This document shows positions 13,426 through 25,500 of a stretch of 64,000 nucleotides of DNA, piece by piece. Each line of letters opens with the position of its first letter. The first letter of the stretch is position 1. Position numbers and translations under genes: made by a program. The stretch is taken from assembly GCA_951799425.1 (NCBI GenBank), contig OX637402.1:28302492-28366491 (forward strand), read 5' to 3'. Source of the stretch: Ilex aquifolium (Eukaryota > Streptophyta > Magnoliopsida > Aquifoliales > Aquifoliaceae). The notes beneath the pieces are model-generated. The model searched no databases. It saw nothing but the letters and a program-made list of their open reading frames with translations, and was not told where the DNA came from.

Positions 13426-14077
13426 TTGAGATCTATTTGTTATTACACCACTGACACCGAGACCGAAGGGTTGTCTTTGGAACGTCCGACTCGGTTCGAG
13501 GCCCTATCAGCCTTTATATGGTGTGCAGTCATGGCCGCAGCTAAAGAGAGAAACAAAAACATGATGTTGCACGTTCTGTCGATTGGGGTGGACTTGAGAA
13601 ATAGATTGGAACCGCCATTGCCTCCCAACACCATAGGAAACATAAGCCACGTTACTACAGCGCTGTGGGAAGTGGCGGATCATAATCAGAAGGACGTAGA
13701 CTTCAACGTCTTGATGAAAAGAGTGAAGAAGTCTCTAACAAATGGTGAACAATGACCAAATCAGAAAGCTGCATGCAAGTGGAGAACATGCTAACAACGT
13801 TAGACATGGAATTGAGGTGTTGGAAAACTACGATGAAGTGGAATCGTTTTATGTGGGTAATTTGTGCGGATCTCCTTTGTATGAATCTGATTTCGGGTGG
13901 GGCAAGCCCTTTTGGGTAGGCATTGGTATGGAGTTTAAGAATTCGGCCTATTTCGTGGATACTAGCGATGGTGAGGGAATAGAAGTATGGGTGGGATTGC
14001 CACCAGAAGACATGACCAGACTTGAGCAAAACCACGACTTTCTTGCTTATGTTTCGGCATGGATAACTTGTATTTGA
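13426..14077 (+). pseudogene. BAHD acyltransferase, 5'-truncated and frameshifted
   Basis: The first frame (13426-13740) encodes RPTRFEALSAFIW followed by a segment ending PPNTIGNISHVTTA, typical of the middle of BAHD acyl-CoA-dependent acyltransferases (vinorine-synthase-like clade). It stops at 13738-13740. The C-terminal part continues one frame over (from 13742) with SPLYESDFGWGKPFWVG, the structural DFGWGKP motif, and a normal C-terminus ending at 14077. So there is a one-base shift around 13725-13742. The N-terminal half with the catalytic HxxxD is absent, and there is no plausible start codon. This is a dead fragment unless an unseen upstream exon exists. Live members acylate alcohols or amines of specialised metabolites in the cytosol. 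Confidence 0.85.
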
Positions 14078-16538
14078 CCGGACCGAGAAGTGGATTGATT
14101 ATGTTGCAGGTAAACTGGTTCGGACAATCTTGATCATTGAACCAAAATTTTTTTTTGGTAAAATGTTCCTCTTAGATCACTTATAGGATACAACAACGCC
14201 TGAACCAATTCGGGAGATAATAATTGTAAATATTTGTTTCTAATCTCGTTATGCAACTGTTTAGAAACTGAATTAATTAAATAAGTAATTTGTTGCATAT
14301 GTCTTGCTTATGTAGACATGAACAACCACCCTATAAAATCACTAAGAACAGTCACCATTGAAAAGTCAGAACAATTACAAGTTTCAATTTAAATATATCT
14401 TATTATTTTAGAAATTAGTTAATTAATTGACTGTTAAATTCTAACAGTTATCACTGTTCATAGAATTGACAGGTAAAAGGGGTGATTCGGTGTATACAAT
14501 TACAAATAAAATTATGCATCACGATCTTGATCACATAGTTTACACGTGCCACGTCTAAGTATGCCCGAAAAGTGCCTCTAGCGCCCTACAACCCAACCTT
14601 TGGGCTTGGCTATGTAACTGTGCTGATGCCTAATCTGTTATTCTTTTATCAGAATTCCCCCCTAGTTTTGATGCACTTGAATCCCAGAAGTTTCAGTACA
14701 AAAAAAAAGAACACCCAAAATTACATAATAACCTAAATACAACAAATTTGAGAAACATGTAATTAGCTGATTGTGCTAAGATTAAACATGTTAGAGGTCT
14801 TGGGTTGAAACTAAGTTTGGCAATTCTAGACATAATTTGACAACTAATCACGAAATAAAAACGAAATTATAGTCTTAACGTGACTGCCGATTTGTTTGGC
14901 CCTAACCATCTTCAGTCACAATTAAAGTTTGTCTCTGTTCAAAATATAAGTAAATTGAAATTTTGGAATTGGGTTCAATTTGATTTTTACTTTGAAAGTA
15001 CCACAGTCAGGAAGAGAAATGGAGTGGGAGAAGTAGATTTTTTTGGAGGCTAACATTAGATTTATTTGAGTGGGTTTTGATATTTAAGAGATGAAAATAG
15101 TCCAATCCTATCTATATTCTTAGTATATCTCTAACTAGAGGTGATTGGACACAACTTCCATGTGCGAAATTAAAAAAGAATGAAATATGAAAGGAGATAG
15201 ATAAATATAAAAATGTCAAAAGACCAATAAGACTGAAGGTATTAGTCAGCATTGATGGTTAAGGGATAATATATATATTTCACAATGAAAATACCAAATC
15301 TATCATCTCCCTTCTCCCTTAATTAATAATATAGATACATGTTAAATCAATTACTTCTAAAAAGTCTCGTTTTCAGCAAAACTCCTATTTTATCTCTAAT
15401 TAATTATTTATGTGTGTCAAAAAAATTTATAGAGATAAAGGATCACACTTTTGTGAAATACTTTGTCACACGGATGGGGGTGGGAGTGGTGGGGGTATGG
15501 GGAGGAAATGGGGGCTAAGGGTGGAGGTGGAAAGAGATTTCAAATTCCGTGCATCTCAGAGATAATTACTAATAATATATGAATTGAATCTTATTACTTC
15601 AGAGACAATCGAGATGCTTATATGATAAGATTAACAAGTTTTTTACCTTATTTATTTATTTATTTATTTTTTTGGCTAGGAGTGTTATTGTTCAATAAGT
15701 TTATAACCAGTTGTGAAGTTTAATATGAAAAATCTAATGAATAGACAATCTTTAACCCTAGTTTAAGCAGCTACATTTTAAACTGAAACTAGCAATATCA
15801 CTTAGATAAATAAGGATTTGTTACCGCTTCAAGTCCAACATCCTTAGCTGAAATTTATTCAGAAGCAACAAGCTTTAAGTTTACTTAAAAAAAAAACCTT
15901 CCTTATGTTTAAATTTGCACCAGCCAGAACTTAAACCATAGACTATAAAAGAAAAAATAGGCAGTTTCAGAGGCCATGTTGAGCAGAGTGGAATGATAAA
16001 GCGCCTATGACTGATGTAATCAAGATAGCATCCATAGTTAGAGCACTGAATTTTAAAGAGATTTGCTGCTTGTCATCAAGCTACTACCAAGCAAATAAAA
16101 GAACAAACTTGCCTGCTGAGCAATAGCAGAGACCACAATGTCCAAGTAAACAGCATCTTCACATTCCCATTTCCCCCATCCAACATTTTTTTTCACTGCA
16201 ATTCTAGGCCGGATGCTGAATATGTTCAGAATCATGAGTCGCAGAAAAATGTTTCACCCGTTTGACCAAATCTCTCCAACACTCAAAATAAATGTTTTGA
16301 AATCCAGGATGTTAGCATCTAAAGAGTTTTTTTTCCCCTTCAAGAAGTAGATTATAAGTTATAACGCATATGCAAAAATGTTTACATAAAGAGATTCAAT
16401 TTCTGACCGATTAAAATTTCAACACCATAAAGAAAATGTGAACAAGTAATGCAAATAATCACGTTACCAATAATAGTAACGCCATCTCAGAACAAGGATT
16501 ACAAAGAGAGTTAGAGCAGTTAATAAAAATTTCTTATG
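14078..16538. other. Intergenic, no gene seen
   Basis: A+T-rich DNA between the BAHD pseudogene and the 3' end of the coiled-coil gene. The only distinctive feature is a G-rich run at about 15475-15531 with several GGG/GGGG blocks that could form a G-quadruplex. Confidence 0.5.
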
Positions 16539-19500
16539 TTACTTCTTGTGCATTCTACACTCAGGGGAGTTATGTTGCAAGGGTGACAGAGGCTGTCTTA
16601 GAGAATCAACATCACTGAAATTGATTTTCTTCTCAATTGGGCTACTCGTCCTGGGGCTTGATTTTCTTTTGTTGCTCTGCAAGACAAAAAGGTTAATTGA
16701 ACCATTAAGTAAAGTAGAACATCAGCTGCTATATAAGCACGTGCACTGCTAAAGCACGTGCACAGGCACACAAACAACCATTCTAGAAAGAGAGATTATT
16801 TTTACATTTCTCACCTTAGCAGAAGCACTGCTGGCAAGTTTTCCACCAGAACCTGGGGTGTGCTTTTCTCTGTGACGTTGCCTCATCAACCTTTTATTCT
16901 CATCATCAAGTATTTTGTTTTCTTCAAACAACACCTTTACCTAAGCAAATCAAAACATGTTTTAAGTTATTACTACAGGGACATCTGGAAATATAAGCGA
17001 AGTCTTACTATTAATTTGCTCGTTAAAATGGATGGCCCAGTGCACGAGACTCCCGCCACTGAAGTAGTTATATGGTTTAGCATGATATCAGATGAGGAGC
17101 ATTTGAGTTCGAATTTTATTCTTACCCTGATAATTATAAAGCTTACAAGTTGACATAGATAAAACTTATGTTACACCTTAGTCAGTAACTTAGAATTTTA
17201 GGGGCTGGAGGTTAAACATTGCTCACCTCCTCTTCAGCTTTATGAAGGTTGATCCTTAAATGTTCCCTATCTTTCTGCAGAGTCTTGACTTCAGCAGCGA
17301 GTGCTAGAACTTTCTGAGTTGATGGCCCCAAGCTAACACATTAGAAGAAAATAAAATCACAGCAAAAGATTTGGCACAAGTTGGAGAGAGATGAGAAATT
17401 CTGATCATACTAGTCTCCAATGTGCGACTAAAAAATTATACCATAATTGCTTGTTAATCCAGATAAATAAGAACAAAAAAGAACCGCTCACCTATTCCAC
17501 ATTTTCAGCATCCTTTGGCACACCTCTACTCCGCTATTTGCCTCTAAAAAGGCTTCTGCAGTTGATGCAACTTCATCTTTCCCATTCAAAGTCCCCAACA
17601 ATGACTCAAGAAAAAGTTGTTCCCTTGGCATGTCCTCGGCAGATGTATCAACCTTCAGGTAATGTAGTTATATATCAATGAGCCTCAACTCAGGATTAGA
17701 CTAAGCCATCAGTATTGCACAGGTTATTAGCATTCCCATGAAACGCAAAAACCAGAAATGGGGAGAAGAAATAAGAAAGCCCGAATTAAAGAGAGATCTG
17801 GTTAATAAACCAATCAAATGAAGCCACCCACCTTAGGCTAAACTAAAATTCATCAACCTTAGACACCAAAATGACAAAAAAAAGTAACTCGAATATTTGT
17901 CAGGGTTCATTTACCCTAGTTTTACACAAGTTATCATAATTTCGTCATCAACAGATGGAGGGAAAAAATGATTGGATTTTGACTCTAGACAGATATGACA
18001 CTGAAGCATGACGTTCAACGGTACAAACACTTAGTATAAGAAAATTAATAATTTTAATGGAGTATACTATATTAGAGTCACCTTCACCTGGTACCCTTCT
18101 TATGAAAAAAACATAATATTGCCACCACATTGTGGGAACTGGGAAACATCAACTCAGAGTTCACCAGATGACATGTGGGTCACAAGATAGAAGTTTCAGC
18201 TTCCACTTGTGACATACTAGTTCATTCAGTATGTCTAATTCATCAGCATGTCATTTCTCAAATAAATCAACAGTAACAAGAGAATATCTCAAGTAACCAT
18301 ATGGATTATGTAGGAACCAAAATAATGATACATAAAGTACAAGAATTTACCATATCTCCATCCCTTCCCCTACCAGCACACAACCCTCCCCCATATCTCG
18401 CTTTCCAGAAGTCTGTCTTTTGTGTCTTGTGAGTTGAAAATGATTCTCTCTCTCTCTCATGTAGAAAGAGGAGGCAATATAAAACTTTCTCAACTCATTC
18501 AGAGTGGCGGACCTAGCTGAATTCGGTGGCACTTAAAAAGTATGATGAAGACGTTTTAATTTAAAGAAACGTATAATGACTCCAACCGAATCATCTACAG
18601 AAATCATAGAATCAACACACCATTTCAAACAATCAATGAACCTCTCTAAAATACCGACTTTCAATGCACATGCCATAACTGATATGCATCAGCTGTTGCA
18701 TATGAAACTGGTGGTATAAAATTTTAGAAGTAGAAAACAGTAAATGAAACAAAGAAGATTGGGTTGTTAGGAAAGGCACGTCCAACGCTCTCTTCAAGAT
18801 AGTAATTTCACCACGAAGACTACACTTCTTAGTAATCTTGGAACCAGAACTCAAACCAAATGTAAAAAATCTAAAAATATAGAAGTTTAGAATGAGAGAA
18901 AAAAAAGATAGCAAATGGCTTAATACATTCAAAATTGCAATTGAAGTCCATTTATAGAGTTCTATGCATCAGTTCATGAAGAGGTGTTCAATGGCACAAG
19001 ACACTGCTTGAAAGTTTATAATTTTTGCAACCGTTAGAGAAAAATTAGAACCGAAAATTTGAATATTAACCGTTGTGTCTAAACGGGCTCATTGAGTCCC
19101 GAACGGACCCAACTCCCAGTATCTGCAATACTGAGTCTATGCCAAACTACTAGGAGGGAGGCGCGTTCGGACGGGATAGTTGTGTCCAACCGCTTCCTCG
19201 CTCTTTCTTTTTTATTTCTTCTTCTTGTTATATATATATAGCTTTACAATGAAGAATGAAGTCTCCAAAATAAAGAGAAAGAGAAAAACGGAGAAAGACT
19301 GAAAGAAAAGTTGTAGACTCAACAAGGGTGAGGGATACCCTTTTATAAACAAAGTCCCGAACATGAAACCGGATTCCAAAAATTAAAAAACAAAAGACGT
19401 CATATATAACATTATTGGTGACTTAATTCCGCAGTTTGCAGTAGTAGGAGAAACGTCGTGTCTTCAATTATGGCCGAGAATGCCCATTTATTATTTCTTC

Positions 19501-22500
19501 TGTTTGCCATGATTAATGTCAAATTAATGTTCATTAAATCAGATATTTTCAAATCCAAATCTTCTAAATTTTGGAATAGACCAAGATGCAATTCCTAATC
19601 TCCATTTTCATTAAAATCCATTGGATCTTGAGAATTATCCTAATCATCTTCTTTGATTGTCTTTCCTTTAGATGAGGAGTTTTATGATCTAAGGAATTTA
19701 AGGCTTATTACCCCTATTGAATGATGCAATTAATTGGTTTTACGTCATTTCCATCATATAACTCTGGAACTGTTGTGGAGTTAAAGATGGATTAACTTCT
19801 TGATTTGTTGTTGAAAAACCCGAAAAAGATCCTGAGTAGGATTCAAATTGGTTTCGGGTTGAGATTCATTCTCCCAATTTTCAAAAATAGAGTCAATACA
19901 GTTCTCTGCCAATTTATCTTTTGTAAAGTTTTTTCACCATTTATAATAATAATATCATATTAAACATGGAAGATTCTGAAAATCATAATTCCATGCCCAA
20001 ACCCAAGAAATTCAGAATTTTGCAAGGTAATTAAGGAGCATTTCTCCTTCAAAATTTCTCAAATGAGGATTTAATTTAGAATTTTTTGAAATCATCATAA
20101 CGGGAAGCAAAACAATCAACCAAATATTCAGCAGTTTGTCCATGTCTTTTCCATCAATTATAAAACCAATTTGATAAATCTTTAACAGTGTCATTGTTCT
20201 ACAAAGAGAAAAAGAAAAATCAGCAATGTTTTCTGATTATATTTTGATAAAGAAACTCAAATTCCCATGCATCCATGGAGCTCAAATTATATGCTTTCCC
20301 GAGTTCGTTAAAACGATACTTGGGTGCTTTCAAAAATCTATCATTATTGGGATTGAAGTCTCAACCGGAAGCGTGCATTACACGCATAATTTTTACTTTA
20401 CTGCAACCAATATGATTGTCGTGGCGATCATTGTGAGAAATACTAATTGAGGAAGTTTCATATAAAATTCTTTCATAAAAAGTTCAATTAAGCTCACTCC
20501 TAATAAAGAAGTGATAATATTCGAAAATATGTTTTACTAAATAGAATGAATCTTTCATCCATTGAAGTTGTATATTTTTCAGGTATAAAATAATATAAGT
20601 ATTGGGATTTTTAGAATAGTCTACTACAAGGTCCGGTTGATCCAAGGATTTTTTCCTTTTAGAAGTAGTAAATTTTTCATTATCAGGCATTGCTTGTGAA
20701 GATGAAGAGGCATTAGAGTTAGATTAAGCTACACTTAGTGGTGAAAATGGTATATTACAAAGAGGGACAAGTCCCTTTCCTTTAGATTGAGATTTAGATT
20801 GGGGAACTATTAGTTCTTCTGCCTCGTCCTCTATTGGTACTCAATTAAAGCCTTGTAAAAATTCTCTTGTCAGGAAATCAAGAAAATAATTTGATTCACC
20901 TTTAATATATTCAATTTTAAAATCATAAATAGAATGATTGTCTGCCATTTAGCAAATAATTGTTTTAATGTTAATTCTGAACGTCATTTTCTAAAATTTC
21001 TTTTACCGACCTACTCAGGTATTGTGCTATAAATACCTACATTACTTGTCCACCTATCTCTGCTCAACTAGTTGATTCCTTCGTTAACAGGTTGCCCGAG
21101 TTCCTTCCATCTTATCCACTTATCATCCTCATCCCCTTCGATTACTGTTGGCATAAACATGTGGATTAGCCTCTTTTAGCTCTCCACCTACAATAAATAC
21201 GTGTGGAAATAATTCATTTGCTGACTAGTTCACCATAGGTGTACATATTCCAAGTTTATTTCTAAGTATAATTCTTACTTTCTCTAGAAACAAAGTAAGA
21301 AGACTAGAAATAAAATTTTCTTCCCAAAAGTCACTATTACAATCATGTCGTAACATAAATGTCCTTGTACCACCTAAAATTTGCAGTTTGATAAAATATC
21401 AGCTATCAATAGTGAATTTTGGAAAGAAAAATTCATTTTTAGTCTTCCTACTTTGTTTGGAGGGCAAATAAGAATTAGACTTATTTCCACATTCTTGATT
21501 CTTATTAAGAATTTAACTCAAAATGTTATTTTGGGAACTCTGTTTTTTACTCTTATTAAATCAATTATAATTGATTCTAAAAGAATCATTACTTTTTTAA
21601 ACAATCAACAAACTATTTTTGAGTTTATTACAAAACGACAAACAAAAGTTCTAAATTAAATCAAGGAAATTTTTATTTTCAAAGAAAAAACAAATTAATT
21701 TTATTCAGCAAGAAGTAAAAATTATGAGTATTGAAAATCAATTAGAAAATCCTAAATTTCAGCATAATCTAAAAATTTTACAAAAAACAAATTGTTCGTG
21801 AAATATGCAATACCATTCCTAATGCATTTTGGAAAAAGAAAAGACTATAATCAGAAAAAAAATATTTCTAATACCAATTCAAATGAATAAAGAATATTTA
21901 AAACTCTATAAGCAAGAAATTCAATCTTTATTAGAAAATTTCTTAATAAGGAAAAACCATTCTCCTTAGAATTGTGCAGCCTTTTATGTAAATAAAAATG
22001 CTGAAAAAGAAAGGGGAATACCTCGGTTGGTTATAAATTACAAACTTTTAAATAAGGTTTTACAATGGATAAGATATTCAATTCCAAATAAAAAAGTTTT
22101 ATTAACTCGCCTACATGTTATTATAATCTTTTCTAAATTTGATTTAAAATCTGGAGTTTAACAGATTCAAATTGTTAAAATTGATCAGTATAAAAATTGC
22201 ATTCACAATTCCTTTTGGACACTATGAATTGAATGTTATGCCATTTGGTTTAAAAAATGCTCCTTCAAAATTTCAAAATATCATGAATAATATATTTACT
22301 CCTTATAATGTATTTTCTATTTTTATGTTGATAATATACTCATCTTTTCAAAATCCATTAATCAACATTTCAAATATTTGAATATTTTTATTCAAGTGAT
22401 AAAAAAAAATGGATTAGTGGTTTCAGCCACAAAAATGATTTTTTTTCAAACAAATATACATTTTTTTGGACATAATATATGTCAAAGGAAAATTGTCCCA

Positions 22501-25500
22501 ATTGATATATTTTCTTTCACTTTCTATCTTTTTCACTTTCCATCATCTTTTTCTTGCTAACCAAACGGACCCTAAAGAATTAATACGTTTTCATTCTGAC
22601 ATTCGGAAAAACGCTTAATCGAATTATTCTACAATAAAAAAAGAAATTCTTTCAATTGTTAAATGTATCAATAAGTTTCAAGAGGACTTATTAAATCAAA
22701 AAAATTTATTAGGAATAGATTGCAATGCTGAAAAAACAAAAATTAGAAAAGGATGTTAAGAATTCATTCTATCTCGTAAAGCATATTTTCGAATATGGTC
22801 ACTTCTTAATTAGGGGTGAGCGTAATCGAACTTTTTATGAAAGAATCCAATATGAAACTTTCTCAAACAGTATTTCTCACAATGATCGACCACGACAATC
22901 ATATTGGTTATAGTAAAGTAAAAATTATATGTGTAATGCACTCTTTCGATTGGGTCGCAAATCCCAACAATGAAAGATTTTTGTAAGCACCCCAGCATCG
23001 TCCTAACAAACTTGAAAAAACATATAATTATTGGGATTAAATGGATGCACGAGAATATGCGTTTCTTTATCAAAATAAAATAAGGAAACATTCCTGATTT
23101 TTCTTCTTTTCTTTGCAGAACAATTACAGTATTAAAGTTTTACCAAATTGGTTTTATAATTGGTGAAAAAGACATGGATCAACTGTTCAATATTTGGTTG
23201 ATTGTCTTGTTTCCCGTTATGATAATTTTAAAAAACTCAATCCTCATTTGCGAAATTTTGAAGGAGAAATACTCCTTAATTCCGTTGCCAAATTCAGAAT
23301 TCCCTAGGTTTGGGCATAGAATTATGATTGTAATTAAGATTATTAGAATCTTCCATATTTAATCCAATGTTGTTATTATAAATGGTGGAAAAACCTTCCA
23401 AAACATAAATTTGAGTAAACTGTCAAATGATCGACTTTGCTTTTGAAAATTGGGATAATGAATCCCAACATGAAACCAATTTAAATCCTACTCGGGATCT
23501 TTCTAGGGTTCTTCAACTACAAATCAAGAAATTAAATCCAGCTTTGACTCCAAAACAGCTGCAGAGTCATATGATGGAAAAGATGTAAAATCAATTAATT
23601 GCATATTTTAATGGGGGTAATAAGCCTCAAATTTCCCAAATCACAGGACCTCAATCTCACTCCTCCTCATCTAAGGAAAGACAATCAAACAAGATGATCA
23701 AGATGATTCTCAAGATCCAATGAATTTTAACGAAAATGAAGACATGGAATTGCATCTTGGTGCATTCCAAAATTTAGAAGATTTGGATTTAAAAATGTTT
23801 GATTTAATAGATAATAATCAGATGAATGATGGCAAAAAGAAGAAATAATTAATGGGCATTCTAAGTTATAATTGAAGATGACGTCAGCCATGGCGTTTCT
23901 CCCATTATTGCAAATTGCAAAATTACGTCACCTATGACATCACCAGTGATGTCATACATGGCGTCTTTTGTTTTTTAATTTTTGAAATCCGATTTCATGT
24001 TCGAGACTCTGTCTATAAAAGGGCATCCCTCACCCTTGTTGAGGAAGAACTTTTCTTTCAGTCTTTCTTTGTTTTTCTCTTTCTCTCTGTTTTTTAAAAC
24101 TTTCCTCTCCTATCTCTATTGTAAGTTTGAATGTCTTTGTATAATATAAGTGCTTGAATATTATATATATATATATAACTTGAAGTGCTCATTATGTAAA
24201 TCTCCTCTTGAAATGATTCTTTTGAGAGCTTGAGTTGAGAATGAATTTTTTTCCTCTATTTAAAGGAGAAGACATGAATCTATGATGAACCCAAAACACT
24301 AGGTAGGATTCTCTAAACTCTTGAATTTTCCCTCCAACTTACAACTTCAAATGCTTTAGAGGGAATTGTGAAATGTTCACTTTCCCACAAATTCCCTTTG
24401 TTTCAAGTATAACATGTATATATCTAATGTTTAAGTGTTATATGCAAGTGATGTTATATTATCAATATATCATTATTATGAGATATTAATAATTTGTTGA
24501 TCTTTGGTTCTACCACAGAATGTGTTAATGAAACTAAGAGGTTCTTAACACAAACATTTGATACTAGAGACTTAAGACCTGTGCACATCATTTTTTCTTT
24601 TTGGGAGGGGGAAGGAGAAGAGGAACTTGAACTCTTGCTCTCAAGAAGACAAAGTTTTCACTAGGCCATTGGACCAAAGGCCTGTTAGTAACAAAAAGTT
24701 GTGAAAATAAAGAAGTGCACATCCAGGGAATCGAACCCCAGTTAGTTCCGTGGGAGGGTACTATGAACATCATTTTAGGGATTAAAGTAATTAAGAATAA
24801 TGGAGGCTTTACATTAACCCAATGACACTATATGGAGAAGGTGTTAAGAAAATTAAATCATTTTGATTGTAAGCTTAGTCAAACACCTTTAAATCCTAAT
24901 AGTAAACTTGTACCTAATGAAGGAGTACCAACAAATAAAGAAGAATATGCAAAGATTATAGGAAGTTTGATGTATATTATGAATAATATAAGACCCGATA
25001 TTGCTTGTGCTATAGGAATATTGAGCAGATTTACTAGTAATCCTACTTCTGAACATTGGAGAGAACTAAGTTGAGTTTTAAGATATTTGAAATACATTAT
25101 AAGTTATGAATTACATATCATTGTATAAATTATGTTCTTGAATGCTATAGTGATGCTAATTGGGCATCCGGTAGATTAAACTCTAAATCAACTAGTGGTT
25201 GGTTATTCACTTTAGGTGATGCTATTATAGCTTGGTCTTCTAAGAAACAATCTTGTATTGCATTATCATCCATGGAATCTGAATATGTTGCTATGTCATT
25301 AGCTAGTAGAAAAATTATATGGATAAAGAATTTTATGAAATGCATTCCTTTTATTCATATTACTAGAGGAACAATTACTTTGTATTGTAATATCAAGCAA
25401 CGATTCACAATATTAAGAATAAGAGGATATCAAGTAATAGCAAGCACATTGCTATGAAATACAATCATATTTGAAAGCTTGTGAAAAAAGGTAAAGCTAC

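Larger units (their letters stand above)
19242..24160. mobile_element. Endogenous pararetrovirus-like locus (Caulimoviridae-type), decayed and partly palindromic
   Basis: Inserted between two (TA)n tracts. The plus strand at about 21380-22830 carries heavily broken pol-like coding: a protease-like patch, a reverse-transcriptase block containing MPFGLKNAP (22172-22381), then RNase H-like remnants after a deletion. The YxDD catalytic site region reads YVDN in a shifted frame and stops are frequent. It is followed by a decayed 3' open frame and a promoter/leader (about 23870-24110). The left arm 19260-20990 repeats the RNase H-to-leader portion in inverted orientation. Integration at TA repeats is known for florendovirus-type elements; assignment to that group is inference. 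Non-functional as it stands. Confidence 0.7.

Noticed and set aside
21381..21659. 92-codon frame considered as a host gene
   Set aside because: It is part of the decayed pararetrovirus-like coding region, with no start context and stops on either side.
24588..24773. Possible tRNA gene suggested by A- and B-box-like motifs
   Set aside because: No cloverleaf can be drawn (no acceptor stem or anticodon arm); better explained as a SINE head.
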